A stretch of DNA of 64,000 bases from Rhodospirillales bacterium (GTDB lineage: Bacteria; Pseudomonadota; Alphaproteobacteria; Rhodospirillales; Thalassospiraceae): assembly GCA_019634165.1 (NCBI GenBank), contig JAHQVT010000005.1, forward strand, positions 62,001-126,000. The letters are read 5' to 3'. Of the stretch, positions 8,531 to 18,431 are shown piece by piece. The notes below the pieces were generated by a model. That model did not search any database, had not been told where the DNA came from, and saw nothing but the letters and a program-made list of their open reading frames with translations. The position numbers were made by a program, and so were the translations under genes. Position 1 is the first letter of the stretch. The number at the start of each line of letters is the position of its first letter.

Positions 8531-9652
8531 ATGACGAAGCGGGCGCTCATAACGGGTATTACGGGACAAGATGGCAGCTACCTTGCCGAACTCCTTCTCG
8601 ATAAGGGATATGAAGTCCACGGGATTAAAAGGCGTAGCAGTTCGCTCAATACAGATCGTATTGATCATTTGTACCAAGACCCTCATGAGGAAAACCGGAA
8701 ACTGGTTCTGCACTATGGCGATCTTGCTGACAGCAGCAACCTGACCCGTATCATCAATGATGTGAAACCGGACGAAGTCTACAACCTTGGTGCACAGAGC
8801 CATGTTGCGGTTAGCTTTGAAGCGGCAGAATACACCGCCGACGTCGATGCGCTTGGAACATTGCGTTTGCTCGAAGCAATCCGATTTCTCGGTCTTGAAA
8901 AGAAAACGCGTTTTTATCAAGCGTCAACGAGTGAGCTTTACGGGCTTGTTCAGGAAATACCGCAAAAGGAAACTACTCCGTTTCATCCGCGAAGTCCCTA
9001 TGCGGTGGCAAAGCTGTACGCTTACTGGATTGCGGTGAATTACCGTGAGGCCTATGGGATGTATGCCTGCAACGGAATTCTGTTCAATCATGAAAGTCCT
9101 CGCCGAGGCGAGACATTCGTGACCCGTAAAATCACACGGGCATTGGCCAACATTTCCCAAGGGCTGGAAACTTGCTTGTATTTGGGAAACATGGATGCAT
9201 TACGTGATTGGGGGCACGCAAAAGATTATGTGCGCATGCAATGGATGATGTTGCAGCAAGATGTTCCTAGAGACTTTGTTATCGCAACTGGTAGCCAAGT
9301 ATCAGTCCGTACTTTTGTTGAAAAAGCAGCAAAAGAGTTGGGAATAAGTTTGCGCTTCGAGGGAGAAGGCGTAAACGAGAAGGGGATTGTTGCCGCTGTC
9401 GATCACGCGATTTCGCCCGGTGTAAAAGTTGGTGATCAGATTGTCTGTGTGGATGAACGGTATTTCCGACCCGCAGAGGTTGAAACATTGTTGGGTGATG
9501 CATCGAAAGCCAAAGGTCTACTTGGCTGGGAACCAGAGATTACCCTTGACGAAATGGTTTCTGAGATGGTCGCGCATGATCTTAAAAAAGCCCGTCAGCA
9601 CCGGGTTTTGAAGGATAGTGGGTTTGATGTCGCGCTGAATGCATCGGAGTAA
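8531..9652 (+). CDS. gmd: GDP-mannose 4,6-dehydratase
   Basis: Converts GDP-D-mannose to GDP-4-keto-6-deoxymannose. The protein is 373 residues, the family length. The NADP-binding motif [12 protein letters not shown] lies at about 9-20. [15 protein letters not shown] is the characteristic GMD tetramer-interface and NADP-contact loop. The catalytic STSELYG and SPYAVAK stretch provides the Ser/Thr, Tyr and Lys residues. [16 protein letters not shown] is another family signature. Second gene of the GDP-fucose operon. Confidence 0.95.
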   Translation: MTKRALITGITGQDGSYLAELLLDKGYEVHGIKRRSSSLNTDRIDHLYQDPHEENRKLVLHYGDLADSSNLTRIINDVKPDEVYNLGAQSHVAVSFEAAEYTADVDALGTLRLLEAIRFLGLEKKTRFYQASTSELYGLVQEIPQKETTPFHPRSPYAVAKLYAYWIAVNYREAYGMYACNGILFNHESPRRGETFVTRKITRALANISQGLETCLYLGNMDALRDWGHAKDYVRMQWMMLQQDVPRDFVIATGSQVSVRTFVEKAAKELGISLRFEGEGVNEKGIVAAVDHAISPGVKVGDQIVCVDERYFRPAEVETLLGDASKAKGLLGWEPEITLDEMVSEMVAHDLKKARQHRVLKDSGFDVALNASE

Positions 9653-9655
9653 TCC

Positions 9656-10615
9656 ATGACCAAAAGAGTTTTCGTCGCAGGTCATAAAGGCATGGTCGGA
9701 AGTGCAATTGTTCGTCGTTTGAGGACGGACTCTGAAATTGAACTTATTACAGCTACGCGCACAGAATTGAACCTCGAGAACCAGCAGGATGTAAACAAAT
9801 TCTTTTCAGATCATCAGTTTGACCAAGTTTACCTAGCTGCAGCAAAAGTAGGTGGGATTCACGCAAACAACACTTATCCAGCTGAATTCATCTATAGTAA
9901 TATTACTATTCAGGCCAACGTAATTGAAGCCGCGCATAGAAGTAATGTAGATCAACTACTTTTTCTTGGTTCAAGTTGTATATATCCTCGGGAAGCCTCT
10001 CAGCCAATGAAGGAGGAGGAGCTTCTTTCAGGTCCACTGGAGCCGACAAACGAAGCGTATGCAATTGCGAAGATTGCAGGTATCAAGATGTGTGATGCTT
10101 ATTTTCGTCAGTACGGAAGAGATTACCGGAGTGTAATGCCAACAAATTTATATGGACCAGGCGATAATTACCACTCTGAGAATAGTCATGTTATTCCTGG
10201 TCTTATTAGACGTTTTCATGAGGCAAAAATGACAGATGCTTCTGTGGTTTCTATATGGGGAACTGGTCAGCCAAAACGTGAATTTCTCTACGTTGATGAT
10301 ATGGCAATAGCATGCTTATTCGTTATGAATCTCCCTCGCGTTGAATTCGAAACAAGAGTAGACCATGAATTTCGTCACATAAATGTTGGTTTTGGTTCAG
10401 ATGTATCAATTGCTGATCTAGCGAAAAAGATCGCAGAAGTTGTAGGTTATACTGGAAATCTTGAGTTTGATGAAACTCGACCAGACGGAGTTATAAGAAA
10501 GTTCCTGGATACAAGTCGTTTAAATATTTTGGGTTGGAAGCCTGAGGTGGATTTAGATTCTGGACTGAAATTGGCATATGCTGATTTCTGCAATAGCAAT
10601 AATGTTCGTTATTAA
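9656..10615 (+). CDS. fcl: GDP-L-fucose synthase (epimerase/reductase)
   Basis: Epimerises and reduces GDP-4-keto-6-deoxymannose to GDP-L-fucose. The 319-residue protein has the Rossmann motif [15 protein letters not shown], the [19 protein letters not shown] active-site segment and the YAIAKIAG catalytic Tyr-Lys motif, followed by the [13 protein letters not shown] signature. It starts 3 bp after gmd. Codon use is clearly AT-richer than in neighbouring genes (many AAT, ATA and AGA codons), as is the 180-bp tail after it, suggesting recent transfer of this part of the cassette. No glycosyltransferase or export gene accompanies it in the window. Confidence 0.93.
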   Translation: MTKRVFVAGHKGMVGSAIVRRLRTDSEIELITATRTELNLENQQDVNKFFSDHQFDQVYLAAAKVGGIHANNTYPAEFIYSNITIQANVIEAAHRSNVDQLLFLGSSCIYPREASQPMKEEELLSGPLEPTNEAYAIAKIAGIKMCDAYFRQYGRDYRSVMPTNLYGPGDNYHSENSHVIPGLIRRFHEAKMTDASVVSIWGTGQPKREFLYVDDMAIACLFVMNLPRVEFETRVDHEFRHINVGFGSDVSIADLAKKIAEVVGYTGNLEFDETRPDGVIRKFLDTSRLNILGWKPEVDLDSGLKLAYADFCNSNNVRY

Positions 10616-10797
10616 ATAAGCATTCTGCTGAAATAGTGTCCACAGCTAAGAAAATTTTGTAGTTGGCAATTAATTGTAGTGTTAAGTCGCATCTAATAAG
10701 TGTGTTGTGATTGAAGAATCATAAGTAGTATTCGTACTGCAATTTTTCTGTGCAGTACTGGCTAACTGGTTGGCGTACACTATCGACGGAAAATCAA

Positions 10798-11427
10798 TTA
10801 CCCGTTTGTAATCCGGATATCGGCCGGGCCGGTCAGTTTGACCACGGTTTGTGCATTGGGAATGTCGTTGCCCATTGCTTTGTTGAATGCGGTTTTGTGA
10901 TCAAAACCAAACCCTTCCCACCGTGCGATCAGGCGCGTGCGCAGTGTTTCTTCTGGCACTTCAAGATAGATCGAAAGATCAAATAATGTCGCCAACTGAT
11001 CCCACGGCGATTGCTTGAGAAGAAGGTAATTCCCCTCGACCAGAATGATGCGGTGGCGTTTGGAAATGGCGCGTGCCGATCCGCGCGATATTTCCAGTTC
11101 CCGATCAAAAACCGGCACATAAACAGGATCGTCAACATCATTGCGGAGGGCGTGCAATATGCGTTTTAACCCGCCAACATCAAATGTGTCGGGCGCGCCT
11201 TTACGGGATAAAAGACCACGGTCTTTCAGGATCGCATCATCAAAGTGAAACCCATCCATCGGCACGATCGCAACCCCTGCTTCATCGCCGCCAAGTCGGC
11301 ACATCAGCGCCTCGGCCAAGGTTGATTTTCCTGATGCCGGTGCCCCGACGATCGCAACAAGAATGCGCTGATTGCCGGTTTGTCTGGCTTTGGTCTGTGC
11401 GGCCAATGCTTCAAGATTGGGTGTCAT
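10798..11427 (-). CDS. P-loop nucleoside/sugar kinase family protein (uridine kinase / FrcK-like)
   Basis: A 209-residue kinase of the phosphoribulokinase/uridine-kinase-like group. The Walker A motif GAPASGKSTLAE is at about 28-39, MDGFHFDDAIL is the family's acceptor-binding motif, and ILVEGNYLLLKQSPW is the Walker B region. Similar alphaproteobacterial proteins are annotated as fructose-transport-associated kinases or pantothenate-kinase-like proteins; the substrate cannot be decided here. It lies 5 bp downstream of gloB on the same strand, so it is probably co-transcribed. Confidence 0.8.
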   Translation of the reverse strand: MTPNLEALAAQTKARQTGNQRILVAIVGAPASGKSTLAEALMCRLGGDEAGVAIVPMDGFHFDDAILKDRGLLSRKGAPDTFDVGGLKRILHALRNDVDDPVYVPVFDRELEISRGSARAISKRHRIILVEGNYLLLKQSPWDQLATLFDLSIYLEVPEETLRTRLIARWEGFGFDHKTAFNKAMGNDIPNAQTVVKLTGPADIRITNG

Positions 11428-11432
11428 TTGGA

Positions 11433-12203
11433 TCAGAAATTATCTTTGTGCTTGCGGATTTCGGTGAAAATCTCGACCGGGGTTTGGCCGGTCATGCCCA
11501 TGGCATTTGCAACACTTGGGTCATCGGCCCGCAAAAACGGGTTGGTCGCAAGTTCAACATCAATCCGCGATGGAATGGTCGGGATGTTGCGGGCCCGCAT
11601 GCCGTCAATATCCTGACAGCGCGCAATCAAAATCGGGTTATCGGGTTCGATGGTTTTGGCAAACCGCGCGTTCGATTGGGTATATTCATGCCCGCAATAA
11701 ACAAGTGTGCTGCCCGGAAGATTGCGGAACTTGCAAAGGGATTCCCACATTTGTTCTGGCGTGCCTTCAAACAATCGACCACAGCCAAGCGCAAATAAAC
11801 TATCGCCGGAAAAAAGGGCCGTGATCGCCGGGAAGTAAAACGCAATATGCCCGCTGGTATGGCCCGGAACATCAAATACCCGGCCTTCAAGTTCCCCAAT
11901 CAGAACCTGATCCCCCTCAGCGCATGTTTCATCCATATTTGGAATGCGGGCTTTTTCGGCGGTGGGGCCCAAAAGTTTCGCGCCGTATTTTTCCATCAGC
12001 TCAGCATTGCCGCCGATATGGTCATGATGGTGGTGGGTGTTGATCACCAGATCAAGCGACCAGCCGCGTTCTTCAAGCGCGCTGATCACCGGGGCGGCTT
12101 CGCCCGGATCGACAATGGCGGTGGTTTCGCTGCGGTGGCAGCGGACAAGATAGGTATAATTGTCTGACAGACACGGGATGACGATGACTTCGCCGGCGGC
12201 CAT
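11433..12203 (-). CDS. gloB: Hydroxyacylglutathione hydrolase (glyoxalase II)
   Basis: Hydrolyses S-lactoylglutathione to lactate and glutathione in methylglyoxal detoxification. The metallo-beta-lactamase fold is evident from the dinuclear metal motif THxHxDH at 56-62 (THHHHDH), the VFDVPGHTSGHIAFYF segment and LFSGDSLFALGCGRLFEG. At 256 residues it has the expected size, including the C-terminal substrate-binding domain. It is divergent from a methyltransferase gene at 12341, a pairing often seen in alphaproteobacteria. Confidence 0.95.
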   Translation of the reverse strand: MAAGEVIVIPCLSDNYTYLVRCHRSETTAIVDPGEAAPVISALEERGWSLDLVINTHHHHDHIGGNAELMEKYGAKLLGPTAEKARIPNMDETCAEGDQVLIGELEGRVFDVPGHTSGHIAFYFPAITALFSGDSLFALGCGRLFEGTPEQMWESLCKFRNLPGSTLVYCGHEYTQSNARFAKTIEPDNPILIARCQDIDGMRARNIPTIPSRIDVELATNPFLRADDPSVANAMGMTGQTPVEIFTEIRKHKDNF

Positions 12204-12340
12204 GATGCACCTCTGGGATGAAATTACTGTGTTGCGACAAGACTATCAGCAAGGGCTGTCTTGAAACAATCACGCAAAATACTCTACTGAAATCCTGCAA
12301 AGATATTCCCGTGTTGGAAACGGGGTGATAGGTTCGTTTA

Positions 12341-13171
12341 ATGCTTCAGGATGTCGTTGATCTTCACCGTTTCTATGCCAGCAGTACCGGACAAGCCGCC
12401 CGTCGGTTGATCCGCAGGCGTTTGCGCGTCATGTGGTCCGATGTACGGGGCATGCGCGTGCTTGGCTTTGGCTATGCGACACCCTATTTGCGGCCCTTCA
12501 TCGGCGAAGCAGAACGCGTGATGGCTTTCATGCCTGCGCGACAAGGCTGTGTGCATTGGCCTGCGGGCGAATCCAACCATGTCGCCCTGACCGAAGAAAC
12601 CATGCTGCCGCTGCCCGATAGTTCGGTTGACCGCATCCTTTTGGTACATTTGGTCGAACATTCCGATTCAATGCGCCGTCTGATGCGTGAATGCTGGCGG
12701 GTCTTAACCCCCAATGGCCGCATTGTCGTGGTGACCCCAAACCGAAGCTCGCTTTGGAGCTGGTCGGAAAAAACACCGTTTGGCTTTGGCCATCCCTATA
12801 GCGTGTCACAGCTTCAAAACCTGATGCGCGAAAATATGTTCCTGCCGGTCCAGCACAGCCGCGCATTGTTTATGCCCCCAACCCAAAGCCGGTTTCTTCT
12901 GCGCTGGTCGCAGGTCTGCGAAAATATCGGATCGCGCTTGTTTAAGGCCTTTGCCGGTGTCTCAATCGTCGAAGCAGGTAAGCAGCTTTATGCCAGTACC
13001 GGAACGCCCGCGCGCAAACGCCGTCTGGTGCATATCCCGGTAACTGTTCCGCCACTTCGCCCGGCTGAAGGCAACCAAAACAGGACCGAACTGTGCCTGT
13101 CTTCTACAAAGCCTAGCCCGGAACAGGAAGCTGAATTAACCAAGCCTGACCAATCAGGTGCCAAATTCTGA
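12341..13171 (+). CDS. Class I SAM-dependent methyltransferase (Methyltransf_11 type)
   Basis: A 276-residue protein with a methyltransferase core at about 25-150. MRVLGFGYATPYLRPF corresponds to SAM motif I, although the glycine pattern is unusual. MLPLPDSSVDRILLVHLVEHSD and LMRECWRVLTPNGRIVVVTPN are the standard post-motif strands. The C-terminal 110 residues are basic and less conserved. It is divergent from gloB. The substrate is unknown. Confidence 0.8.
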   Translation: MLQDVVDLHRFYASSTGQAARRLIRRRLRVMWSDVRGMRVLGFGYATPYLRPFIGEAERVMAFMPARQGCVHWPAGESNHVALTEETMLPLPDSSVDRILLVHLVEHSDSMRRLMRECWRVLTPNGRIVVVTPNRSSLWSWSEKTPFGFGHPYSVSQLQNLMRENMFLPVQHSRALFMPPTQSRFLLRWSQVCENIGSRLFKAFAGVSIVEAGKQLYASTGTPARKRRLVHIPVTVPPLRPAEGNQNRTELCLSSTKPSPEQEAELTKPDQSGAKF

Positions 13172-13309
13172 TTTGTTGCCGATCGTACGAAATATCGTCT
13201 GATCAAGCGTCACGGTAGGGTTTGCAAATGCATCAATTACGCCATTGCGATTGACACATGCCCTGTTTCCGCCTGCATAATGCAGCTAGACCCATTGATA
13301 CATGCAGAT

Positions 13310-14149
13310 ATGAAATCAGTTCCGGCCTTCAAACGTAGTGTAAGCTTTGTTCTGCGTATTCTGGCAGTTACGGCGGTATCCTTTCCGCTGCTGCTAAGCG
13401 CAGATGCAGGCAATGCTGCTGACGGTCCTCTGATCATTACGTTGTATGGCGAGGATAATAACGCCCCTTATGCATTTCTTGATGGTGCCGATGCCGATGG
13501 CATTTATGTCCGCATCCTGCGCGAAGCCGTTGCCAGACTTCCGCAATATCAACTCGAATTTGCCAATGTGCCGTTCCGGCGCGGGATGGAGCTTCTAAAA
13601 GCCGGGGAAATCATGGCGTTTTTCCCGCCATATGCGCGCAAAGACCGCGATTGGGTCGAACGCTATTCCATTCCGATCTTGCGTGAAACCGTTGTGGCGA
13701 TCTGTGCCAATGACTTTGCCTATGACCATAATCTAGAAGTCTTTCCCGATGACTTCAAAGGCGCACGCTTTGCCAATAATGCCGGATACAGGATGGCGGG
13801 GGATGCCTTCTTTGCCATGGTGGAAAACGGGCAAATTATCCTTGAAGAAGCCAACACAACGGCAAGCAACCTGCGCTTTTTAATGGCGGGCAGGGTCGAT
13901 TGTTATGTCAATGAACGCATGGCCATTCTGGCGGGAATGCGTGAATTGGCCGTTGATAAAAAACTGTCACGCCAATTTAACGAGGCCGCGATCATTGGGC
14001 AGGAGTTCGGTTTCGTCGCCTTTGGCCCGGACCCGGACAATCATTGGCCCTATCGCGATCAATTCGCCGATGACCTTGATGGTGTTTTGCGGGTCATGCG
14101 CGACAGCGGCGAGATCGACCGACTGGTTGTCGATTATTTCGCATATTAA
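13310..14149 (+). CDS. Periplasmic solute-binding-like protein (SBP_bac_3 family)
   Basis: A secreted protein of about 279 residues. I prefer the ATG at 13310 because it gives a clean signal peptide: basic KRS, a hydrophobic stretch LRILAVTAVSFPLLL, then cleavage near NAADG. An in-frame ATG at 13280 is the alternative. The mature part follows the amino-acid-binding-protein fold (NAPYAFLDGADADGIYVRIL; an FRRGMELLKAGEI dyad; repeated lobes). No ABC permease or ATPase lies nearby, so it is an orphan, possibly a sensor or chemoreceptor partner. Ligand unknown. Confidence 0.7.
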   Translation: MKSVPAFKRSVSFVLRILAVTAVSFPLLLSADAGNAADGPLIITLYGEDNNAPYAFLDGADADGIYVRILREAVARLPQYQLEFANVPFRRGMELLKAGEIMAFFPPYARKDRDWVERYSIPILRETVVAICANDFAYDHNLEVFPDDFKGARFANNAGYRMAGDAFFAMVENGQIILEEANTTASNLRFLMAGRVDCYVNERMAILAGMRELAVDKKLSRQFNEAAIIGQEFGFVAFGPDPDNHWPYRDQFADDLDGVLRVMRDSGEIDRLVVDYFAY

Positions 14150-14157
14150 GCCATGCC

Positions 14158-14790
14158 TTAGCGCGCTGACGCCGCAAGCCCAATCCCGAAACTGACAAAA
14201 ATGCTGCCGGAAATACGTTGAAACCACTTCCGACCTGTTCCCGTCAGGAAACGGCGCGACCGTGCGGCAAACAACGAATACCCCATGATTGACGAGAAAG
14301 ACATGATGACAAATGTCGTGTCCATAACAGCAAACTGCGCTGCAAGCGGTGCCTCATGATCAATAAAAAGCGGAAACAGCGCGGTAAAGAACGCGATGGC
14401 CTTTGGATTGCTGGCCGAAACGATAAAGCCTTGCCCATAAAGCCGCAGCCGATTTGGCATCTGCTTTTGCGATAGTTTCTCGGGGGTATCATCAAGTACA
14501 GGCAATCGGCTTTCGCGCCAGAACTTGATGCCAAGCCAGATCAGATAAGCCGCACCGACATAATGAATGATCGTGAACAGGATGCCAGATGTCATGATCA
14601 GCGCCCCAAGACCAAGGGCTGAAAACAATCCCATCAATCCGGTCCCGGTTACACAGCCCAACGCACCAATAAAGGATGCGCGCGTCCCATATCGGATGGC
14701 GTTGGTGATGCCCAACATAATCGCCGGACCGGGTGTCAGGGTGGCGATAAACACCGCAAGGAAATAAAGGGCAAACTGATCGCTGGTCAT
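14158..14790 (-). CDS. LysE/RhtB family amino-acid exporter
   Basis: An inner-membrane translocator of about 210 residues. The start is placed at the ATG complement of 14788-14790, giving MTSDQFALYFLAVFIATLTPGPA, the standard family N-terminus with the TPGPA motif; an upstream in-frame ATG at 14826 is less likely. GALGCVTGTGLMGLFSALGLGAL and SNPKAIAFFTALFPLFID are further family signatures. About six membrane segments. Exported substrate (threonine, homoserine, leucine or other) not determinable. Confidence 0.88.
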   Translation of the reverse strand: MTSDQFALYFLAVFIATLTPGPAIMLGITNAIRYGTRASFIGALGCVTGTGLMGLFSALGLGALIMTSGILFTIIHYVGAAYLIWLGIKFWRESRLPVLDDTPEKLSQKQMPNRLRLYGQGFIVSASNPKAIAFFTALFPLFIDHEAPLAAQFAVMDTTFVIMSFSSIMGYSLFAARSRRFLTGTGRKWFQRISGSIFVSFGIGLAASAR

Positions 14791-14884
14791 GGTGGGGCGC
14801 TTTCTAGGTCCTGAGCCTGGCAACATTCAATGCGATGACCGTGGGGCGGTCAATCGGTAAAAATGCGTTTCACATATGCAAAAG

Positions 14885-14921
14885 AAAACAGGCCACCTGA
14901 ATATCAGGCGGCCTGTTTTAA
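14885..14921 (-). terminator. Terminator of the petABC operon
   Basis: A long near-perfect hairpin: AAACAGGCC-N-CCTGA pairs with TCAGG-N-GGCCTGTTT around a short loop. On the minus strand it ends in TTTTCTTT, fitting termination after petC. Confidence 0.85.
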
Positions 14922-14943
14922 AATGTCTCGACGATGTCCGAAC

Positions 14944-15720
14944 TTAATGTTCGATATCGCGCCAGATTTTGCGTTTCACGGCATACATCATCGCGGTCAG
15001 AACGATCAGGAACAGGATGACCTTGATGCCCAGTGATTTGCGGGCTTCTAGTTCAGGCTGTGCCGTCCAGTTCAGGAACGCGGTAACGTCGCGTGCATGC
15101 TGTTCCAGTGTCATTGGCGTCCCATCGGCATATTCCACTGCTTCATCATAAAGCGGCGGTGCCATGGAAATCTGATGACCCGGGAAATAGTGGTTATAAG
15201 ATTTGCCATCCGACAGGTCGAAGCCTTCCGGGGCTTCTTCCTCATAGCCGGTCAACAGACCAAACACATAATCCGGGCCGCCAACGCGGGCCTTGTTCAT
15301 CAAAGACAGGTCCGGCGGAATTGCCCCACCGTTCGAAGCGGCTGCTGCCTTTTCGTTCGGGAACGGGGATGGGAAGTAATCAGACGGCTTGCCCGGACGG
15401 GTGAACATGTCACCATCATCGTTCGGACCGTCTTCTACGTCATATTCCGCTGCAATCGCTTTGATCTGGTCTTCGTTGAACCCAATGCCATCAAGGTTAC
15501 GGAAGGCAATGAAGCGCAGGCTGTGACAGCCAGCACAAACGTTCTTATAGACCTGGAAGCCACGCTGAAGCTGTGCACGATCGTAGGTTCCGAAAATGCT
15601 GTTCCAGCTCCATTCCTGTGCCGCAGGTACCGGGGTGTCCCCGGCGGCCTTAGCTGCACCACCAGTGAATGCGGTTACCGCGAAGGCGGCGGCAATTGCG
15701 GTCAGTGCTAACTTACGCAT
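14944..15720 (-). CDS. petC: Cytochrome c1 of the bc1 complex
   Basis: Membrane-anchored c-type cytochrome passing electrons from the Rieske protein to cytochrome c. The heme-binding CAGCH motif is at about residues 62-66 when counted from the ATG at 15720, which has a GGAGGG ribosome binding site; a GTG two codons earlier is possible. An N-terminal signal peptide ([22 protein letters not shown]) and a C-terminal anchor ([20 protein letters not shown]) are visible. The axial Met is likely in the [11 protein letters not shown] stretch. Its start overlaps the petB stop. Third gene of petABC. Confidence 0.95.
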   Translation of the reverse strand: MRKLALTAIAAAFAVTAFTGGAAKAAGDTPVPAAQEWSWNSIFGTYDRAQLQRGFQVYKNVCAGCHSLRFIAFRNLDGIGFNEDQIKAIAAEYDVEDGPNDDGDMFTRPGKPSDYFPSPFPNEKAAAASNGGAIPPDLSLMNKARVGGPDYVFGLLTGYEEEAPEGFDLSDGKSYNHYFPGHQISMAPPLYDEAVEYADGTPMTLEQHARDVTAFLNWTAQPELEARKSLGIKVILFLIVLTAMMYAVKRKIWRDIEH

Positions 15721-16984
15721 TTGCACCCTCCTTCAAAACAGACTCACTGATACTTACAGGAAGCGGCTTGGTGCGTTCCATCTTTCCAACCAATGGCATG
15801 ACCACAAGGAAATGCGCAAAGTAGTAAAGCGTGGAAAGCTGACCCATCACGATAACCCGAAGTCCCGGAATTCCCATGAAATCGTCATCCGGTGCCTTCG
15901 CCCCGCAATAGCCGAGGATGAAGGTGTCGATCACAAACAGCCAGAAGAACCATTTGTAAACCGGACGGAATTTCGAGCTGCGAACCTTGGAGGTATCAAG
16001 CCACGGAATAACGAACAGGATGACGATCGATGCAAACATCGCAAGCACACCCAGCAGCTTTGCCGGAATACCAAAGATGGTGAAATCGATCGACCGCAGG
16101 ATCGCATAGAACGGCAAGAAGTACCATTCCGGCACGATGTGCGGCGGGGTTACCAGCGGGTTCGCCGGAATGTAGTTATCCGGGTGACCAAGATAATCCG
16201 GTGCGAAGAAAACAAACGCACAGAAGAAGATCAGGAACACGCCCAAACCGAACAGATCTTTGATCGTGTAGTACGGATGGAACGGAATGCTGTCCTGCGG
16301 TGTCTTGATTTCAACGCCGGTCGGGTTGTTCGAGCGAACAGAATGCAATGCCCAGACATGCAGGACAACAAGGCCCAGAATGACAAACGGCATCAGATAA
16401 TGTAGCGAGAAGAACCGGTTCAGTGTCGGGTTATCAACCGAGAAACCACCCCAAAGCCAGGTCACCAGCGGATCGCCAATGATCGGGAAGGCAGAGAACA
16501 GGTTTGTAATAACCGTCGCACCCCAGAAGGACATCTGGCCCCATGGAAGGACATAGCCCATGAATGCGGTTGCCATCATGGCAAGAAGGATCAGGATACC
16601 GATCCACCACAGCATTTCACGCGGGGCTTTGTATGACCCGTAATAAAGGCCACGGAACATGTGAAGGAAGACAACGATGAAGAACATCGATGCGCCGTTC
16701 ATATGAATATAGCGGATCAGCCAGCCGTAATTAACATCACGCATGATGCGTTCGACCGACTCAAAGGCCATGCTCGTATGCGGGGTATAATTCATCACCA
16801 GGAAAATCCCGGAGAGGATCATCGTCACCAGAACAAAGCCTGCCAGCGAACCGAAGTTCCACATATAAGACAGGTTTTTCGGGGTCGGATATTCATATGC
16901 TGAGTGGTGCAGCATGGAGATAACCGGAAGACGGTCATCAACCCATTTAACCACTTTATTATTCCAGACAGGTGCGCTCATCAT
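15713..16984 (-). CDS. petB: Cytochrome b of the bc1 complex
   Basis: Eight-helix quinol-oxidising subunit, 423 residues. The heme-ligating His residues lie in helices around [12 protein letters not shown] / [13 protein letters not shown] and [12 protein letters not shown] / VLHVWALHS. The Qo-site signature [14 protein letters not shown] is intact. It follows petA by 8 bp and overlaps petC, so the three are one operon. All features of a normal alphaproteobacterial cytochrome b are present. Confidence 0.97.
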   Translation of the reverse strand: MMSAPVWNNKVVKWVDDRLPVISMLHHSAYEYPTPKNLSYMWNFGSLAGFVLVTMILSGIFLVMNYTPHTSMAFESVERIMRDVNYGWLIRYIHMNGASMFFIVVFLHMFRGLYYGSYKAPREMLWWIGILILLAMMATAFMGYVLPWGQMSFWGATVITNLFSAFPIIGDPLVTWLWGGFSVDNPTLNRFFSLHYLMPFVILGLVVLHVWALHSVRSNNPTGVEIKTPQDSIPFHPYYTIKDLFGLGVFLIFFCAFVFFAPDYLGHPDNYIPANPLVTPPHIVPEWYFLPFYAILRSIDFTIFGIPAKLLGVLAMFASIVILFVIPWLDTSKVRSSKFRPVYKWFFWLFVIDTFILGYCGAKAPDDDFMGIPGLRVIVMGQLSTLYYFAHFLVVMPLVGKMERTKPLPVSISESVLKEGANA

Positions 16985-16992
16985 ACAGCTCC

Positions 16993-17544
16993 TTAGCCGA
17001 TCCGGACGGATGTGTCGGTGAGGAAGGTGTAGGTCGGCACCTCAAGATTCTTCGGCGCAGGACCACGGCGGATACGGCCCGACGTATCATAGTGCGAGCC
17101 ATGGCACGGACAGTACCAACCATCATAGTCACCACGGGCTTCACCCGTGGCGGTGCCCATCGGGATGCACCCAAGGTGGGTACAAACACCGACAACGATC
17201 AGCCACTCTTTCTTTTCGACACGTGCATCGTCAGCCTGTGGATCGACGAGCTCGTTCAATGCGACCTCATTGGCCTCATTGATTTCACGATCGGTACGGT
17301 GGCGGATAAAGACAGGCTTGCCTCGCCACATGACCTTAACTGCCTGACCAACCGCGATGTTGGACAGGTTAACCTCAACTGAGGCAAGTGCGAGAACATC
17401 CTTGGACGGGTTCATACTGTCCACGAACGGCAACAACGCACAGCCAACGCCAACTGCGCCGACTGCTGTGGTCGCCAAGGTCAGGAAATCCCTGCGGTTC
17501 TCGTCCGGCTTCTCTGTGCCGGATGAATGCACCGTTTGCGACAT
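16993..17544 (-). CDS. petA: Ubiquinol-cytochrome c reductase iron-sulfur (Rieske) subunit
   Basis: A 183-residue Rieske protein. A Tat-type N-terminus ([20 protein letters not shown]) acts as uncleaved membrane anchor. The [2Fe-2S] ligands are in CTHLGC (Cys121, His123, Cys126) and CPCHGSH (Cys145, Cys147, His148). First gene of petABC; its promoter must lie in the 393-bp region shared with trmL. Confidence 0.97.
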   Translation of the reverse strand: MSQTVHSSGTEKPDENRRDFLTLATTAVGAVGVGCALLPFVDSMNPSKDVLALASVEVNLSNIAVGQAVKVMWRGKPVFIRHRTDREINEANEVALNELVDPQADDARVEKKEWLIVVGVCTHLGCIPMGTATGEARGDYDGWYCPCHGSHYDTSGRIRRGPAPKNLEVPTYTFLTDTSVRIG

Positions 17545-17937
17545 AATTAATCCCTCTTTCTGCCCCCAAAACAGGCATGCGGAATGCCCAAACCAAGACT
17601 TAGGACATACATATCGGACTTCCTTTGATGAAAATCAAACAATGCTGTGACCAAAAGCCTTTAGGCCTGTTTGTGGGTCCGTATACTAACAAAAATTGGG
17701 TTTGTTAAGGAGAACTTGGAGTTGCAATTTGTTTGCATTCAATAAGATCAGTTGGTTTTGCACTGCACAAAGAGGTAAAACCGAGCGTATTTGCGGGTAT
17801 CCCGCCCTTTACGAACCAATGGTTTGCTGTTTTTGCTTTTCTTATTCCAAAAAAGTCTAATAGGGCTATTAACGGGTAATTATATGTCTGTGATGATCTG
17901 ATTCGACAGCTCCGCGAGACGATTCTAAAAGGGCCTC
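17545..17937. other. 393-bp divergent intergenic region between petABC and trmL-hemF
   Basis: No gene is evident. It holds the promoters of both operons, AT-rich stretches around 17680-17760 and 17820-17900, and a site at 17756-17772 identical in core to the phaP upstream sites (listed separately). Confidence 0.6.
17756..17772. promoter_or_regulatory. Orphan PhaR-type site between petABC and trmL-hemF
   Basis: TTTTGCACTGCACAAAG matches the phaP upstream site at 34221-34237 at all but two of 17 positions (T/C at position 9, terminal G/A). It lies 212 bp upstream of petA and 166 bp upstream of trmL. Confidence 0.5.
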
Positions 17938-18411
17938 ATGAGAATTTGTTTATTTGAACCTGATATCCCGCAAAATACTGGAACCATCCTGCGCATGGCG
18001 GCGTGTTTTGGGTTGCCGGTCGATATCATCGAACCATGTGGGTTTTTGCTGACATCTGCGGCATTGAAACGGGCCGGGATGGATTATCTTGGCAAGGCCG
18101 ATTATACACGTCATGCCGATTGGCGGGGTTTTGTTGCTGCGCGGGATGCCGGAACGCTTCCGGGTCGACTTGTTTTGTTGACGACAAAGGGGGCGGAACC
18201 CTATTGCGATTTTGAATTTCGCAGCGATGATATCTTGATGCTGGGATCAGAAAGCAAAGGGGTACCCGATAGCGTGCATGAATATGTTGATGCACGTGTG
18301 ATCATTCCGATGAAGCCGGAAATGCGATCCTTGAATGTGGCCATGGCAACGGCGATGACACTGGGCGAGGCGCTCAGACAGACAGATGGGTTTCCCACCC
18401 CAAATCCATGA
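17938..18411 (+). CDS. trmL: tRNA (cytidine(34)-2'-O)-methyltransferase
   Basis: SPOUT-family methyltransferase that 2'-O-methylates the wobble position of tRNA-Leu isoacceptors. The 157-residue protein has the family N-terminus [20 protein letters not shown] and the trefoil-knot SAM site residues in [17 protein letters not shown] and [26 protein letters not shown]. It overlaps or nearly abuts hemF, so the two are likely co-transcribed. Confidence 0.95.
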   Translation: MRICLFEPDIPQNTGTILRMAACFGLPVDIIEPCGFLLTSAALKRAGMDYLGKADYTRHADWRGFVAARDAGTLPGRLVLLTTKGAEPYCDFEFRSDDILMLGSESKGVPDSVHEYVDARVIIPMKPEMRSLNVAMATAMTLGEALRQTDGFPTPNP

Positions 18412-18431
18412 TTGACGGAAAGAACGACGTA

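Noticed and set aside
10616..10797. RNA gene or small gene after fcl
   Set aside because: The 182-bp stretch is AT-rich without a convincing frame, hairpin or tRNA-like fold.
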